In this document: positions 36,464 to 46,319 of the stretch, one piece after another
How positions within the stretch are numbered: position 1 is the first letter of the stretch
How the letters are laid out: the number at the start of each line of letters is the position of its first letter
Assembly: GCA_028280505.1 (NCBI GenBank)
Contig: JANQLO010000079.1
Span: 1 to 64,000 of the forward strand
Direction: 5' to 3'
DNA from: Chromatiales bacterium
Lineage (GTDB): Bacteria; Pseudomonadota; Gammaproteobacteria; Chromatiales; Chromatiaceae
Length of the DNA: 64,000 nt
The notes under the pieces: model-generated
The model's input: only the letters and a program-made list of their open reading frames with translations
What the model was told of the DNA's origin: nothing
Databases searched by the model: none
Position numbers and translations under genes: made by a program

Positions 36464-38443
36464 TTGAATTCACCTCAACTCCCCAGCGTGGAACTGATTC
36501 AGGGCAACACGGCACCGACCGGTGATCTTCCGCCTCGCGGGCATCGCTTCAAGGTGTTTTTGCTGGTGCTGCTGCTCTCAGGCGCTCTCGGGGTGGCCCT
36601 GGTCTACGGTCGCTCGCCGGTCTATCGGGCCTTCGCGTCGGTATTGACGGTCGAACCCAAGGCGGTCGACATGCGCAGCGCCGATGCCGATATAGAACAC
36701 GTGGCAATCCAAGGTCGCCTGCTGCTCGGCGAGGAACTGCTCGGCCGCCTGGCCGGACGTCTGGGCGATGAGAACCCGGAAGACAGTTTCAGTCTCGATC
36801 AGCTGCGCACCACCCTGTCGGTAGCCCCGGTGCCGGACACCAATCTGCTGGAACTCCGGGCTGAAGGTGAGTATCCACAACAACTGCAACGAATGGTCAA
36901 CCTTTGGGCCGAGTCCTACGAGGCGTTTCGTGCCGAGGAGATCGAAGCGGCAACCGGTCGGACCACGGCCGAGATCAAGGACCAACAGACCGAACTGGGC
37001 CACAAGATCGACACCGCCCGTGCCGCATTGCAGACGTTTCGTGAAACCCATGACATCGTGAGTCTGGAACGCGATGAGAATCGGAGCCTGGCATCGCTCA
37101 AAGGCCTGAATGATTCACTGAACAAAGCGCGTGAACGCCTTGTCGAGGCCCAGGCGCGTAAGTTCGCGGTCGACGATGCGATCGCGCGCGGCGAAGCGGT
37201 GATACCCGATGAGCAGAAATCCGATATCACCAGACTGCAACTCGCCGTGCAGCGTGGACGCACTCATTTAGCCGAACTGAGGCAGAAGTACACCGAGCGA
37301 TACATCGAACGCGATCCCGTATTGAAAAGCTTACCCAACGAGGTGCGCGCCATGGAACGCGACCTGGCAAACGCGCTGCGTCTCGCAGGACAAACCGTTA
37401 GCGACGAATCGGCCCAGGCAGTCGAAACGGCTCGCGGCGCCGTTAACGCCCTGGAGACGGATCTCGACGCACAACAAAGCCGTGTACAAACCTTCACCGA
37501 ACGCTTCAAGGAGTTCCAAGCCCTGGAGGAGGGATTGGCCCGGCTCGATACCCTGTATGCCGAAAACGAGGAACGCTTGGCACAGATCCAGGTACGCAAC
37601 CTCAAGAAATTCCCACCGATCCAGATTGTCGAATGGGCCCGCTTACCCACTCGCCCGATCTATCCGGACTACGAACGCGACCTCGTGATCGCACTCGGCA
37701 GCGCCCTGGCACTGGCATTGTTCGTTACCTGGCTGGTGGAATACCTGTCGGCAAAGCCGACACCGGCCACGGGGCAACCAACCATCGGGGTACGCATCTA
37801 TGGCGGCGACCAGACTCAGGCGCTGGACCACAACACCGACCAGGAACGCTTGATCGATGCCAATCCCCAGAGCCAACTCGCGTCTTCACCATCTCACACC
37901 GAACCCGCGGCCGAATTGCCCGTCCTGCCACGTGAACTCGCGGTATCCGAGGTTCGGTCCCTGCTGGGCGAATGCACCCCGAACACCATCGGTTACGCCG
38001 TTCTGATGATGTCCGGCGTTTCGCCATACGAACTTCCGCTATTGCACGCACAATGCTTTGATGCAGACAGCCTGGCGGTCAAACTTTCGGGTGCCGGTCG
38101 CCGGATTATCCAGATCGATCATCGCCATTGGCCAACCCTGGATAACGTCCGCAACGACATGGACACCGCACGCATGACGTTGTCGGTTGCCGACCTCGAC
38201 CAACGCCTTAACGAGGCCGCCGGCCGGGCACGACTGGCTGACCCAGGCAGTGTCAATGCACTCGCCTTATGGCATACCTACGTGTTGTACCTCATCCGCC
38301 AGGGTATCGACACCTCGGCACTGACCAAACGGGTTGGCGCTATCCCCAGCGAGTTGTTTCGTGCGCTGGTGCATTTCGCGCCACCCGGCGGCAACCGGCC
38401 ACTGGACAGCATCGACTTCACCTATCCTGCGCTGCCGGGCTGA
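36464..38443 (+). CDS. Wzz/GumC-like polysaccharide chain-length or export protein
   Basis: 659 residues from a TTG start with AGGAAA upstream. Membrane segments lie at about 29-49 and 403-423 and flank a periplasmic domain with long coiled coils (about 165-380, for example AEIKDQQTELGHKIDTARAAL and KARERLVEAQARKFA). The motif LPTRPIYPDYERDLVIALG before the second helix is the Pro-rich signature of PCP/Wzz proteins. The roughly 230-residue cytoplasmic tail has no Walker A motif, so it is not a fused tyrosine kinase. No glycosyltransferase, Wzx, Wzy or outer-membrane export gene is nearby, so it is an orphan of its pathway. Confidence 0.85.
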   Translation: MNSPQLPSVELIQGNTAPTGDLPPRGHRFKVFLLVLLLSGALGVALVYGRSPVYRAFASVLTVEPKAVDMRSADADIEHVAIQGRLLLGEELLGRLAGRLGDENPEDSFSLDQLRTTLSVAPVPDTNLLELRAEGEYPQQLQRMVNLWAESYEAFRAEEIEAATGRTTAEIKDQQTELGHKIDTARAALQTFRETHDIVSLERDENRSLASLKGLNDSLNKARERLVEAQARKFAVDDAIARGEAVIPDEQKSDITRLQLAVQRGRTHLAELRQKYTERYIERDPVLKSLPNEVRAMERDLANALRLAGQTVSDESAQAVETARGAVNALETDLDAQQSRVQTFTERFKEFQALEEGLARLDTLYAENEERLAQIQVRNLKKFPPIQIVEWARLPTRPIYPDYERDLVIALGSALALALFVTWLVEYLSAKPTPATGQPTIGVRIYGGDQTQALDHNTDQERLIDANPQSQLASSPSHTEPAAELPVLPRELAVSEVRSLLGECTPNTIGYAVLMMSGVSPYELPLLHAQCFDADSLAVKLSGAGRRIIQIDHRHWPTLDNVRNDMDTARMTLSVADLDQRLNEAAGRARLADPGSVNALALWHTYVLYLIRQGIDTSALTKRVGAIPSELFRALVHFAPPGGNRPLDSIDFTYPALPG

Positions 38444-38913
38444 TTCCGCGGGGTCCGGGGAATGCCCGCCGCCGGCATGGCCCCAAAACGCCCTCGAATC
38501 GGCTCGACGCTCGGATAATCATGCCTATGAGAAGGCAACGGGATTAAAAGGCAGCCCCCTCCAAATCAGAAAACGCGTTCTGCCCGGACATTACCCATAG
38601 TTGTAAAATGGATATTATGTAGCGACCTGCCTGCAACGAGTCGCTTACGCGAGCCTGAAGCCATGTAGCAACAGCATTGGAAGCTTATCCACGAATTCTC
38701 GCGGGTTCCCTTTAGACCATGCCGATCACGCCGTTAACCCTCAGCAGCATGTTCAGAACGGGCACACACCGCCGTGGTCTCGCACCGATATCATCGGCCA
38801 ATCACGCGATGCCAATCCTGAGTGAAATCGTAGTTGACGCTCGCTATCGGCTCCGAGACACTCGTCGGATGAAGTGTGCCGTATCCAGACAGACCAACAA
38901 CGCAGATCAATAA
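38444..38913. other. Intergenic region before the dCache-GGDEF gene
   Basis: 470 bases without a supported gene. A short AT-rich patch near 38600-38620 (TATTAT at 38613) could be a -10 element. A 64-codon frame ending just before the next start has no ribosome site or recognisable product. Confidence 0.35.
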
Positions 38914-40581
38914 ATGAAGTTGCCGCACATCAGTCGTGATCGGCATGGAAAGCAGAAATTCAACCTGCTATTCAGTCTGCTCGGCTTGCTGATCGTTGTC
39001 GAGGCACTCACTGTCTTCGCCGTATTGGCATCGCAGCAATATGCCGCCGATCGCGCCTTACACGAACATTCGCATGAGCTACTGCAGAATGTCGTTGACG
39101 AAACACGCGAGAACGCCGTCGCCTATCTGCAGCAGGCGCAGGACAGTGTCGCATTGGCTGCCGGCGTGTTCGAAGCCAAACTGCTATCGGGTGATGAACC
39201 CGGTCGCCTGGAAACCTATTTTCTAGAGCAATTACGCGTGCTACCGCAGGTCGACGCACTCTATTTCGGCGACACCCGCGGTAATTTCGTATTCAGCAAG
39301 CGTAATGACCAAAACGGCGAACCCGGTTTTCTGACAAAGTTCATCCGCAACACCGAACCACAGGAAACCCGTGTCACCCGGGTTTACCGCAACTTCGGAT
39401 TTACCGAGCTGTCACGTGAATACGACCCAAAAGACGAATACGATCCGCGCCTCCGGCCGTGGTTCAAAAACGCACGCAACAGCGATGACGAAGTCTGGAC
39501 CGACCCTTACATTTTTTATACTTCGCAGCTACCCGGTCTCACGGTGGCCCGTGCGGTACGCAACACCCAGGGCCATTTGATTGGCGTAATGGGTGCGGAT
39601 ATCGAATTGGCCGCGCTTTCCGAGTTTCTCCAAACCCAGCGGGTCGGGCCTTCCGGCGCGGCGTTCATCGTCTACAGCAACGGCGACGTTCTCGCCCATC
39701 CGGATGCGGCAGTGCTTGCGCAGCAAGACGACCCAAACAATCAGAGAATGAAACGCTTGGAAGACCTCGATGAAATTACGGCACACGCCGGCACACGCCT
39801 CATGGAGCGTTTCCCCGACCTGATGGCATTGCGTCAAACGCATTTCGACGATTTCGAAATCGAATCGAAACGCTATCTCAGCATGTTCGTGCCATTGTTG
39901 AATCGTGGGAACAATCTTTGGGTCATGGGCGTTTATGCGCCCGAAGACGAAATGGCGCACACCATTCGTGAAGGGCAACGCGAGAGTATCTATCTTGGCG
40001 TGGCCATGAGCCTGCTGAGCATCACCGCGGCCATCCTGATTGCCCTGCTGGTGATGCGCCCGATCTATGCGCTGCAACGCCAAGCACGTGAAGATCCGCT
40101 GACGGGGCTGTACAACCGTCGCAGTTTCGACGAGGTATCGGGCAAGAAGCTGGCCAATGCGACACGGAATGGACAACCGATATCGGCAATCATGATCGAT
40201 ATCGACAGCTTCAAGGCGATTAACGATCAGTACGGGCACGGTATCGGCGATGAGGTGTTGTTGGCGGTATCGCGGCGGCTATTCCGAGGTCTATCGGACG
40301 ATGACCTGCTGTCGCGCCACGGCGGCGAAGAGTTTGCCGTGCTTCTGCCGGACGCATCGCTGGACCATTGTATGGTCGTTGCGGAGCGATTACGGCAACA
40401 GGTGGACGAGTCGCCGATCAAAACCAGCGCCGGCTCTTTGGACGTCACCATCAGCCTCGGTGTCGCCGAGTTGGTCAACGGCGAGGGCATCGGAGAGTTA
40501 CTCGACCGCGCCGACAAGCGCCTACTGCTCGCCAAGCGACGCGGTCGCAATTGCGTAGTCGGCGCGGAAACCCATGTCTAG
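38914..40581 (+). CDS. Membrane diguanylate cyclase with periplasmic double-Cache sensor
   Basis: 555 residues. Transmembrane segments at about 20-42 and 352-375 bracket a dCache domain (DPRLRPWFKNA, WTDPYIFYTSQLPGLTVARAV, GVMGADIEL). The GGDEF domain follows from about residue 395, with EDPLTGLYNRRSFD, IMIDIDSFKAIND and the active site RHGGEEFAVLLPD. The inhibitory RxxD site is not conserved: the matching position reads SDDD. dCache domains bind amino acids, carboxylates or amines; the ligand cannot be told here. The ATG has no clear ribosome site. It is convergent with the HD gene at 40652. Confidence 0.92.
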   Translation: MKLPHISRDRHGKQKFNLLFSLLGLLIVVEALTVFAVLASQQYAADRALHEHSHELLQNVVDETRENAVAYLQQAQDSVALAAGVFEAKLLSGDEPGRLETYFLEQLRVLPQVDALYFGDTRGNFVFSKRNDQNGEPGFLTKFIRNTEPQETRVTRVYRNFGFTELSREYDPKDEYDPRLRPWFKNARNSDDEVWTDPYIFYTSQLPGLTVARAVRNTQGHLIGVMGADIELAALSEFLQTQRVGPSGAAFIVYSNGDVLAHPDAAVLAQQDDPNNQRMKRLEDLDEITAHAGTRLMERFPDLMALRQTHFDDFEIESKRYLSMFVPLLNRGNNLWVMGVYAPEDEMAHTIREGQRESIYLGVAMSLLSITAAILIALLVMRPIYALQRQAREDPLTGLYNRRSFDEVSGKKLANATRNGQPISAIMIDIDSFKAINDQYGHGIGDEVLLAVSRRLFRGLSDDDLLSRHGGEEFAVLLPDASLDHCMVVAERLRQQVDESPIKTSAGSLDVTISLGVAELVNGEGIGELLDRADKRLLLAKRRGRNCVVGAETHV

Positions 40582-40651
40582 GCAATCGATGAGGGGCACG
40601 CGCCCTTAAGCGGCACTGCTCGCAACGCCGGGCAATTCGGATGGCGTTTCC

Positions 40652-41194
40652 TCAACCCGGCCGTTGGCGATAAATATCGTCGAACAAGGCCTCGAGTTTC
40701 GCGTGTTCGCCTCGCAGGCCGTCTATCACCTGTTTGGCCCAGTCGAAATAAGCCTGGCAACGCTCCAATTCCCAGCCTACCGGCGCCTGTCGGGCGATAT
40801 CCCGCAGATTACAGATCTTATCGGCAAGCTTGACCGCTCGGGCCTCGGTCGACAAATAGGGCGCACGCTCGACCTGTCGGCGCTTACAAACGCTACGCCC
40901 CAGGTCTTTGTCATCGGTAACCTCTTCCACAATGCTTCTGATGGTCGCACCGAACTCCTGTTCGATCTCTGCCGCGCTCGTCTCGGTGTCCTCGATGGTG
41001 TCATGCAGCAACGCCGAGATCATGACCCGGTGATCATGGATGCCCGCCTCGCGTACCAGCACGTCGACCAGCGCCAAGGGATGATTGATGTAGGGCGAAG
41101 CCTCCAGATCCTTTCGGCGCTGGTCCTTATGACGGTCGGCAGCAAACGCCATCGCCTTGACCAACAACGCGAGTTCTTGCACATCCAAGGACAC
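40652..41194 (-). CDS. Small HD-domain protein of the SpoT/MESH1 alarmone hydrolase type
   Basis: 180 residues from the GTG at 41194, which has GGGGTGG upstream. The frame stays open to 41425, but that part looks non-coding. Hallmarks are LLVKAMAFAADRHKDQRRK, SPYINHPLALVDVLV, the metal site ISALLHDTIEDTE, and VKLADKICNLRDIA, which corresponds to VKLADKLYNL of SpoT. The size equals stand-alone small alarmone hydrolases (MESH1). Substrates of that family are (p)ppGpp and, for animal MESH1, NADPH. It is the last gene of a run on this strand that includes a sigma-54 regulator and hybrid kinase, 180 bases after the regulator. Confidence 0.85.
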   Translation of the reverse strand: MSLDVQELALLVKAMAFAADRHKDQRRKDLEASPYINHPLALVDVLVREAGIHDHRVMISALLHDTIEDTETSAAEIEQEFGATIRSIVEEVTDDKDLGRSVCKRRQVERAPYLSTEARAVKLADKICNLRDIARQAPVGWELERCQAYFDWAKQVIDGLRGEHAKLEALFDDIYRQRPG

Positions 41195-41375
41195 TGGCTT
41201 ACCCACCCCCAAGTCGAACACCGAATACAACGATGTCCATGTCGTAAACCTTTGAACGTCCAGGGTAACGCGCGTCGCCGAACTTGGCGAGCGCCAAAAC
41301 ACCGAAACCCATGGCGGCCTCGTCGACCCACCAAAGAAACTGCTAAAGGAAGGATAATCCTGCTGATCGACAGGA

Positions 41376-42824
41376 TCAGGAATCCGCGAGCACGGTACTC
41401 GCGTCGGCTTTCTCCCAGGTAACACGCTTGCGATAGATGGTCGACGCGCTGATCTCCAGCATCGCGGCAGCCTTTGGGATATTGCCGTTACACAACGCTA
41501 TGGCACGCTCGATGACCGCCTTCTCTTCCAGCCATAACGGCCTAATCACACCGGTGGCTTCGGATCTGGGCTCACAGTCGATATTCGCCGCGGTCGGTGT
41601 TCGGGCCACATGCTCCGTGTCGACTGCCGCCAGATCGCCGGCCGCGTGAAACTGTGGGGGCAGCATGTCCGCCTCGACCCGATCGCCGTCATTCAGTACC
41701 ACGATATTGCGAATCACGTTTTCCAGTTCACGCACATTGCCTTGCCAGGGATAATCGAGCATCGCCTGGGCAACCTCAGCCGCGAAGGTATGCAAACCCT
41801 TGCCTTCTTCAGCCGCAAAACGCCGCAGCATGTCTGCTGCAATCAGCAAGATATCGTCACTGCGTTCGCGCAGCGGCGGCAGCTGCACGGGTATGACATT
41901 CAGTCGGTAGTAAAGGTCTTCACGAAAACGCCCGGCCTGCACTTCCGATAATGGATCACGGTTGGTTGCACAGATGATCCGGATATCGACCTGCTCTTCC
42001 TTGGTATCGCCGACGCGCTGGAAACGACCGGTTTGAATGAAACGCAATAGCTTACTCTGCAGATCCAAATCCATTTCGCAGATTTCGTCGAGAAACAAGG
42101 TGCCTTGATCCGCCCGGGTCGCAGCACCGTCACGCCGGCCTGCCGCACCGGTGAAGGCCCCTTTCACATGGCCGAACACTTCGCTCTCCATCAGGTCGCG
42201 CGGTATGGCTGCACAATTCAGCGCAATGAACTCTTGCGTCCTGCGCGGGCTTTCCTGGTGGATCGCCTCAGCGCACAACTCCTTGCCTGTGCCGCTTTCA
42301 CCGGTGATAAACACGGTCGCACGACTCGGTGCGGCGCTTTCAATAATCCGGTAAACCGCCTGCATCGGCATCGAGGCACCGATAAAGCGATGGAAACGAT
42401 CGCGCTCGTAGGTCTCCTGATAGCGCGAAACCATGTTCGACAAGCGACGCTTGTCGAGGACGTTGCCGACGGTGACCCGTAAGCGGGTCGCATCGAAAGG
42501 CTTGGTGAGAAAATCTACGGCACCGTAGCGCATCGCCTGACTGGCGGCATCGACCGAACCATGTGCGGTAACGATAATCACCGCGCAATCCATACCGTTG
42601 TCGTGAACATGCTCGAGTATGTCCATACCGGACATATCCGGCAGGCGAAGATCCAACAGAATGAGATCCGGCACCTGCGTACCGAGGTATGCGAGGGCAT
42701 CTTTTCCGGTCCCCGCGAGCTCGACCCGGTAACCGTCCGCAACCAAATAATTCTTGTACAACACCGCCAGCGAGGTGCTGTCTTCGACCAATAGTATCCC
42801 TGCTCTGCCGCCGTCCTTAGTCAC
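41376..42824 (-). CDS. NtrC/LuxO-type sigma-54-dependent response regulator
   Basis: 482 residues from a GTG. The receiver domain has acceptor Asp58 in LILLDLRLPDMSG. The AAA+ domain spans about 145-375, with Walker A GESGTGKE at 175-182, the sigma-54 contact loop GAFTGA at 222-227 and a Walker B-like LFLDEICEMD. A C-terminal Fis-type helix-turn-helix is present (ALCNGNIPKAAAMLEISASTIYRK). It activates sigma-54 RNA polymerase when phosphorylated. Its gene starts 33 bases after the hybrid kinase gene, whose HPt domain is the likely phosphodonor. The layout resembles LuxQ/LuxU/LuxO relays condensed into two proteins. Confidence 0.95.
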   Translation of the reverse strand: MTKDGGRAGILLVEDSTSLAVLYKNYLVADGYRVELAGTGKDALAYLGTQVPDLILLDLRLPDMSGMDILEHVHDNGMDCAVIIVTAHGSVDAASQAMRYGAVDFLTKPFDATRLRVTVGNVLDKRRLSNMVSRYQETYERDRFHRFIGASMPMQAVYRIIESAAPSRATVFITGESGTGKELCAEAIHQESPRRTQEFIALNCAAIPRDLMESEVFGHVKGAFTGAAGRRDGAATRADQGTLFLDEICEMDLDLQSKLLRFIQTGRFQRVGDTKEEQVDIRIICATNRDPLSEVQAGRFREDLYYRLNVIPVQLPPLRERSDDILLIAADMLRRFAAEEGKGLHTFAAEVAQAMLDYPWQGNVRELENVIRNIVVLNDGDRVEADMLPPQFHAAGDLAAVDTEHVARTPTAANIDCEPRSEATGVIRPLWLEEKAVIERAIALCNGNIPKAAAMLEISASTIYRKRVTWEKADASTVLADS

Positions 42825-42857
42825 GTCGTAATTACCCAGTATACTGATACATGTTCT

Positions 42858-45800
42858 CTAGTTATTCGTGTCGGTCGGGCTTGCATAATGTGCTCGAAAC
42901 GCCGCCAGGGTCTCACGCATAACGGTGGCCGTCTGCTCACCCAGTGCTTCGGCAGCATGTCGATTTCCTTGGCGGCACGCGAGTTCGATATCTTGAGCAA
43001 GCAACTGCAATCTAACCGCGCCGAAGGTACCAGCACAACTCTTGAGTGTATGAGCCTGATCCTGCAGAATGTCCGTGGTGGCTTCGTCCAGGTCATGTCT
43101 TAACTGCTCGACGCGTTCGTTCGCCTCGGCCAGAAACATCTCCACCATGCCATGCACCGCATCCTGACCGACGTCTGCACCCATTTGCTCGATGATCCGC
43201 ATATTCAGCAATGGCTGCTCGCCGACCGGAACGCTCACGGGATTGGCGGACCGGCTTGCCGGTTCATCCACATCAGGCGTATCGCTACGTAAATGACGTG
43301 CGATGGTATCGAGTAGATACTGCCGACTGACAGGCTTGGTAACAAAATCGTCCATACCCGCGGCAATGCACCGCTCGCGGTCTTCCTTGAAAACATTCGC
43401 AGTCATCGCGACGATTGGAATTTCATCCCCGCCCGGCTGCTTGCGTATCGCCATGGTGGCACCCAATCCATCGAGATTCGGCATGCGCAGATCCATCAAA
43501 ATCAGATCATACCGACCGATCTCGAATGCCGCGACGGCCTCTTTACCGTCATTGACCACTTCGACGTCGTAGCCGGCATGTTCAAGCATGCCCGTCGCCA
43601 CCAACTGATTGGCAGCGCTGTCCTCGGCAAGCAAAATGTGCTTGCCCGCACCCGGCAGTTCTCGCGCGTCTTCGCCCAAAGCCTCTCCGACGGTCCGGTT
43701 ACTTTGAGCAGGGCGGGTGGACAGGGCTCCAACGACCTGCTCGATCATCAACGGCATCAGTAGCAGATCATCATAGAGCCCGGAGGCCGTTCGATCCATA
43801 TTTCCCGTGTCTTCGGTCGCTGCGAGCAACAACATCCGCGGCACACCCATAGATCGCGCCAACTGCCCGAGTGCATCCACATCCACCGGCGTCAGCAGAC
43901 CGTTGACCAGTAGTACATCGACGCCTTCGGACAGCAAAGGCACCGCAGCCACCGGTGAATCGGCCTCCCGGACGCTCAACCGGGGACCATGGCGTCGCAG
44001 CAAATCACCTAACGCGGCGGGCAACGCGACTGTCAACAGTCGACAGGACGCCACGTCAGGCACCACGGATACCGCGAACTTCCGACTCCTCGATTTGGCG
44101 AACTCGAGGTCGATCATGAAACGGCTACCCGTCCCCGGTTCGCTGTCGATCTTGATCCCGCCACCCATAAGCTTGACCAGTCCATGGCAAATCGACAGAC
44201 CAAGCCCAGTACCACCAAAACGTGTGGAGTCCGAGCTGTCGACCTGCTGGAACTCGTTGAACAAGCTGGCTTTGAGCTGAGCCGGTACACCGATACCCGT
44301 ATCGGCGACCGTAAAACGCAAACTTACACGATCGGCTGTTTCACGAGTCTGCTCCACCTGAAGCGACACCGCACCATGATCGGTAAACTTGATGGCATTA
44401 TCCAGCAAATTGCCCAGAATCTGCCGCAAGCGCATCGGGTCGCCATTCAGATAGGGAAACACCTTATGGTCGATCGCACCCACGACGGGCAACGCCTTGT
44501 CCCGCGCTTTGTAGGCAACCAGGTCCATGATCTCGGCCAACACGTTATGGAGATCGAAATCATTGGCCTCCAGCCCCATCTGGGCCGCCTCGATCTTGGA
44601 AAAATCCAGTATGTCATTAATCAAACTGAGCAATGTCTTGCCTGAGGCATGTGCAGTCTGTGCGTACAAACGCTGATGTTGGTTCAAATCATGATCGAGC
44701 AGTAGATCCAAAGACCCGAGTACCGCATTCAAAGGAGAACGAATCTCGTGGCTCATATGTGCGAGAAAACGCGATTTCGCCTCCGACGCCACTTCCGCAT
44801 TGCGTTTTGCATCGATCAGTGCCTGCTCAGCCTCGCGACGCTCACGGATATCACGGATAAAGGCGGTGAAAAACACTTCTCCCTCGACATCAATCGCCTG
44901 CACCGTGATCTCCACGGGGAAGACCTCACCGCTGCGGTGCAAAGCCTCAACCTCGACTCGATTACCTAGGACAGGACACTGTTTTGACTCGAAGTAGGTC
45001 CGCATGCCTTCTGCATGCCGAGCGCGCAAATGAGGTGGGATGATTAACTCGGGCATCAGTTGACCGACCGCTTCTCGACGCGAGTAACCAAAGATCCGCT
45101 CGGCAACCGGACTGAACTCGACAATACGGTTTTCCGTATCGATGGTCACCAAGGCATCGAGGTTCGCCGCGACCACGGCAGTCTTGAGCAACTCGCTCCT
45201 GCGCGCCGCCGCTTCGGCACGACGCTGTTCACTCAGATCACGTACCAAACCGACGAAGAGGCGTTGATTTTCTATCTGCATCTCCGAAACAGACAGTTCT
45301 ACGGGGAAGGTACCCCCGTCTTTGCGTAAGCCGTCCACGTGGCGACCACAACTCATCATGGGAACTTCGCCGGGCCGCGGATGCTGCGGAAAAAAAACAC
45401 CCTTTTCAGCCGCTCGCCCACAACTTATCAAACCTGCGACATCATGACCGATCAGTTCCTCGCGACGGTAACCGAACAATGCGGCACCGGCAGGATTGAT
45501 ATCCTCAATCACGCCGCGCTCATCTACGGTAATGAAGCCGCTAACCGCGGTATCCAGTATGGCGCTCAAACGCAGCTCTTTTTCCGAAAGCCGTCTTGCC
45601 AACGCTTCACTGTCACGTACGCTGCGCGTCATCTCCCGCTGCAGATCGACGAGGCGGCTCGACATGCTGTTGAACGCCACTGCCGCATCGGCCAATTCAT
45701 CACGCCCGTCGATTATCACTCGAGTCCCGAAAGTCCCCGCACTGATCTCTCGCGAGGCTTGTGCCAAACGCTTGAGGCCTCGGGTTAAATAGGTGCCGAG

Positions 45801-46310
45801 TACATAAGAAAACAAGGCAACCATCACCACCGCAATGGCGGCAATACCGATAAGATGGCCACGCGCATCGGCAATCAGGGCGGACACCTCGGCAACCGAT
45901 AGCCCGAGTTCGACCCTTCCATGCACAGTCCCGTCCTGTTCTATATCGACACCGATATCAAAAACACCGTCGGTTGTCGACTCAAGCGCTTGATCTGCCA
46001 CGAAGGGTCTTCTCAGGGCATCGGTGCTCCCCGCTTTCACCAACACATCCTGCGTGTCAAGTATCCGGATGTAACTCACGCCGGGGGACTCGAGAGTACG
46101 GTGCACAACGCTTGTGAGACGCACGAGATCGGTCGACAACACCGCGTCACGTGTGAGATTCGCCAGCGACTCGGATACAACCTGCGCACGCAGCGCCAAT
46201 GCCTTCTCATTGGAACGCGAAAGATAGTCCAAGCTACTCCAGACAAGAAACAACAACAGACAGCCCTGTATCAGGGCGATCCCCAAGATGGTCTTGAGAC
46301 GAAAGGACAT
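42858..46310 (-). CDS. Hybrid sensor histidine kinase: HAMP, two PAS, HisKA, ATPase, degenerate and active receivers, HPt
   Basis: 1150 residues. Membrane helices at about 7-25 and 152-172 enclose a short periplasmic domain of about 125 residues. A HAMP domain lies at about 175-230. PAS domains lie at about 245-365 and 375-495. HisKA has His521 in FLAHMSHEIRSPLNAV. The ATPase domain (about 620-740) ends with GTGLGLSICHG. A receiver-like segment (about 752-865) lacks the acceptor Asp (VDVLLVNG). The second receiver (890-1010) has Asp940 in LILMDLRMPNLDG. The HPt domain has His1087 in AHTLKSCAGTFG. It resembles LuxQ/TorS/ArcB relays. The PhnD-like protein encoded 9 bases upstream may be its periplasmic sensor partner. 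Confidence 0.95.
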   Translation of the reverse strand: MSFRLKTILGIALIQGCLLLFLVWSSLDYLSRSNEKALALRAQVVSESLANLTRDAVLSTDLVRLTSVVHRTLESPGVSYIRILDTQDVLVKAGSTDALRRPFVADQALESTTDGVFDIGVDIEQDGTVHGRVELGLSVAEVSALIADARGHLIGIAAIAVVMVALFSYVLGTYLTRGLKRLAQASREISAGTFGTRVIIDGRDELADAAVAFNSMSSRLVDLQREMTRSVRDSEALARRLSEKELRLSAILDTAVSGFITVDERGVIEDINPAGAALFGYRREELIGHDVAGLISCGRAAEKGVFFPQHPRPGEVPMMSCGRHVDGLRKDGGTFPVELSVSEMQIENQRLFVGLVRDLSEQRRAEAAARRSELLKTAVVAANLDALVTIDTENRIVEFSPVAERIFGYSRREAVGQLMPELIIPPHLRARHAEGMRTYFESKQCPVLGNRVEVEALHRSGEVFPVEITVQAIDVEGEVFFTAFIRDIRERREAEQALIDAKRNAEVASEAKSRFLAHMSHEIRSPLNAVLGSLDLLLDHDLNQHQRLYAQTAHASGKTLLSLINDILDFSKIEAAQMGLEANDFDLHNVLAEIMDLVAYKARDKALPVVGAIDHKVFPYLNGDPMRLRQILGNLLDNAIKFTDHGAVSLQVEQTRETADRVSLRFTVADTGIGVPAQLKASLFNEFQQVDSSDSTRFGGTGLGLSICHGLVKLMGGGIKIDSEPGTGSRFMIDLEFAKSRSRKFAVSVVPDVASCRLLTVALPAALGDLLRRHGPRLSVREADSPVAAVPLLSEGVDVLLVNGLLTPVDVDALGQLARSMGVPRMLLLAATEDTGNMDRTASGLYDDLLLMPLMIEQVVGALSTRPAQSNRTVGEALGEDARELPGAGKHILLAEDSAANQLVATGMLEHAGYDVEVVNDGKEAVAAFEIGRYDLILMDLRMPNLDGLGATMAIRKQPGGDEIPIVAMTANVFKEDRERCIAAGMDDFVTKPVSRQYLLDTIARHLRSDTPDVDEPASRSANPVSVPVGEQPLLNMRIIEQMGADVGQDAVHGMVEMFLAEANERVEQLRHDLDEATTDILQDQAHTLKSCAGTFGAVRLQLLAQDIELACRQGNRHAAEALGEQTATVMRETLAAFRAHYASPTDTNN

Positions 46311-46319
46311 CCGTCGAGC

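Noticed and set aside
40590..40612. GGGC-ACGC-GCCC between two convergent genes as a terminator
   Set aside because: The stem is only four base pairs and no T-run follows.
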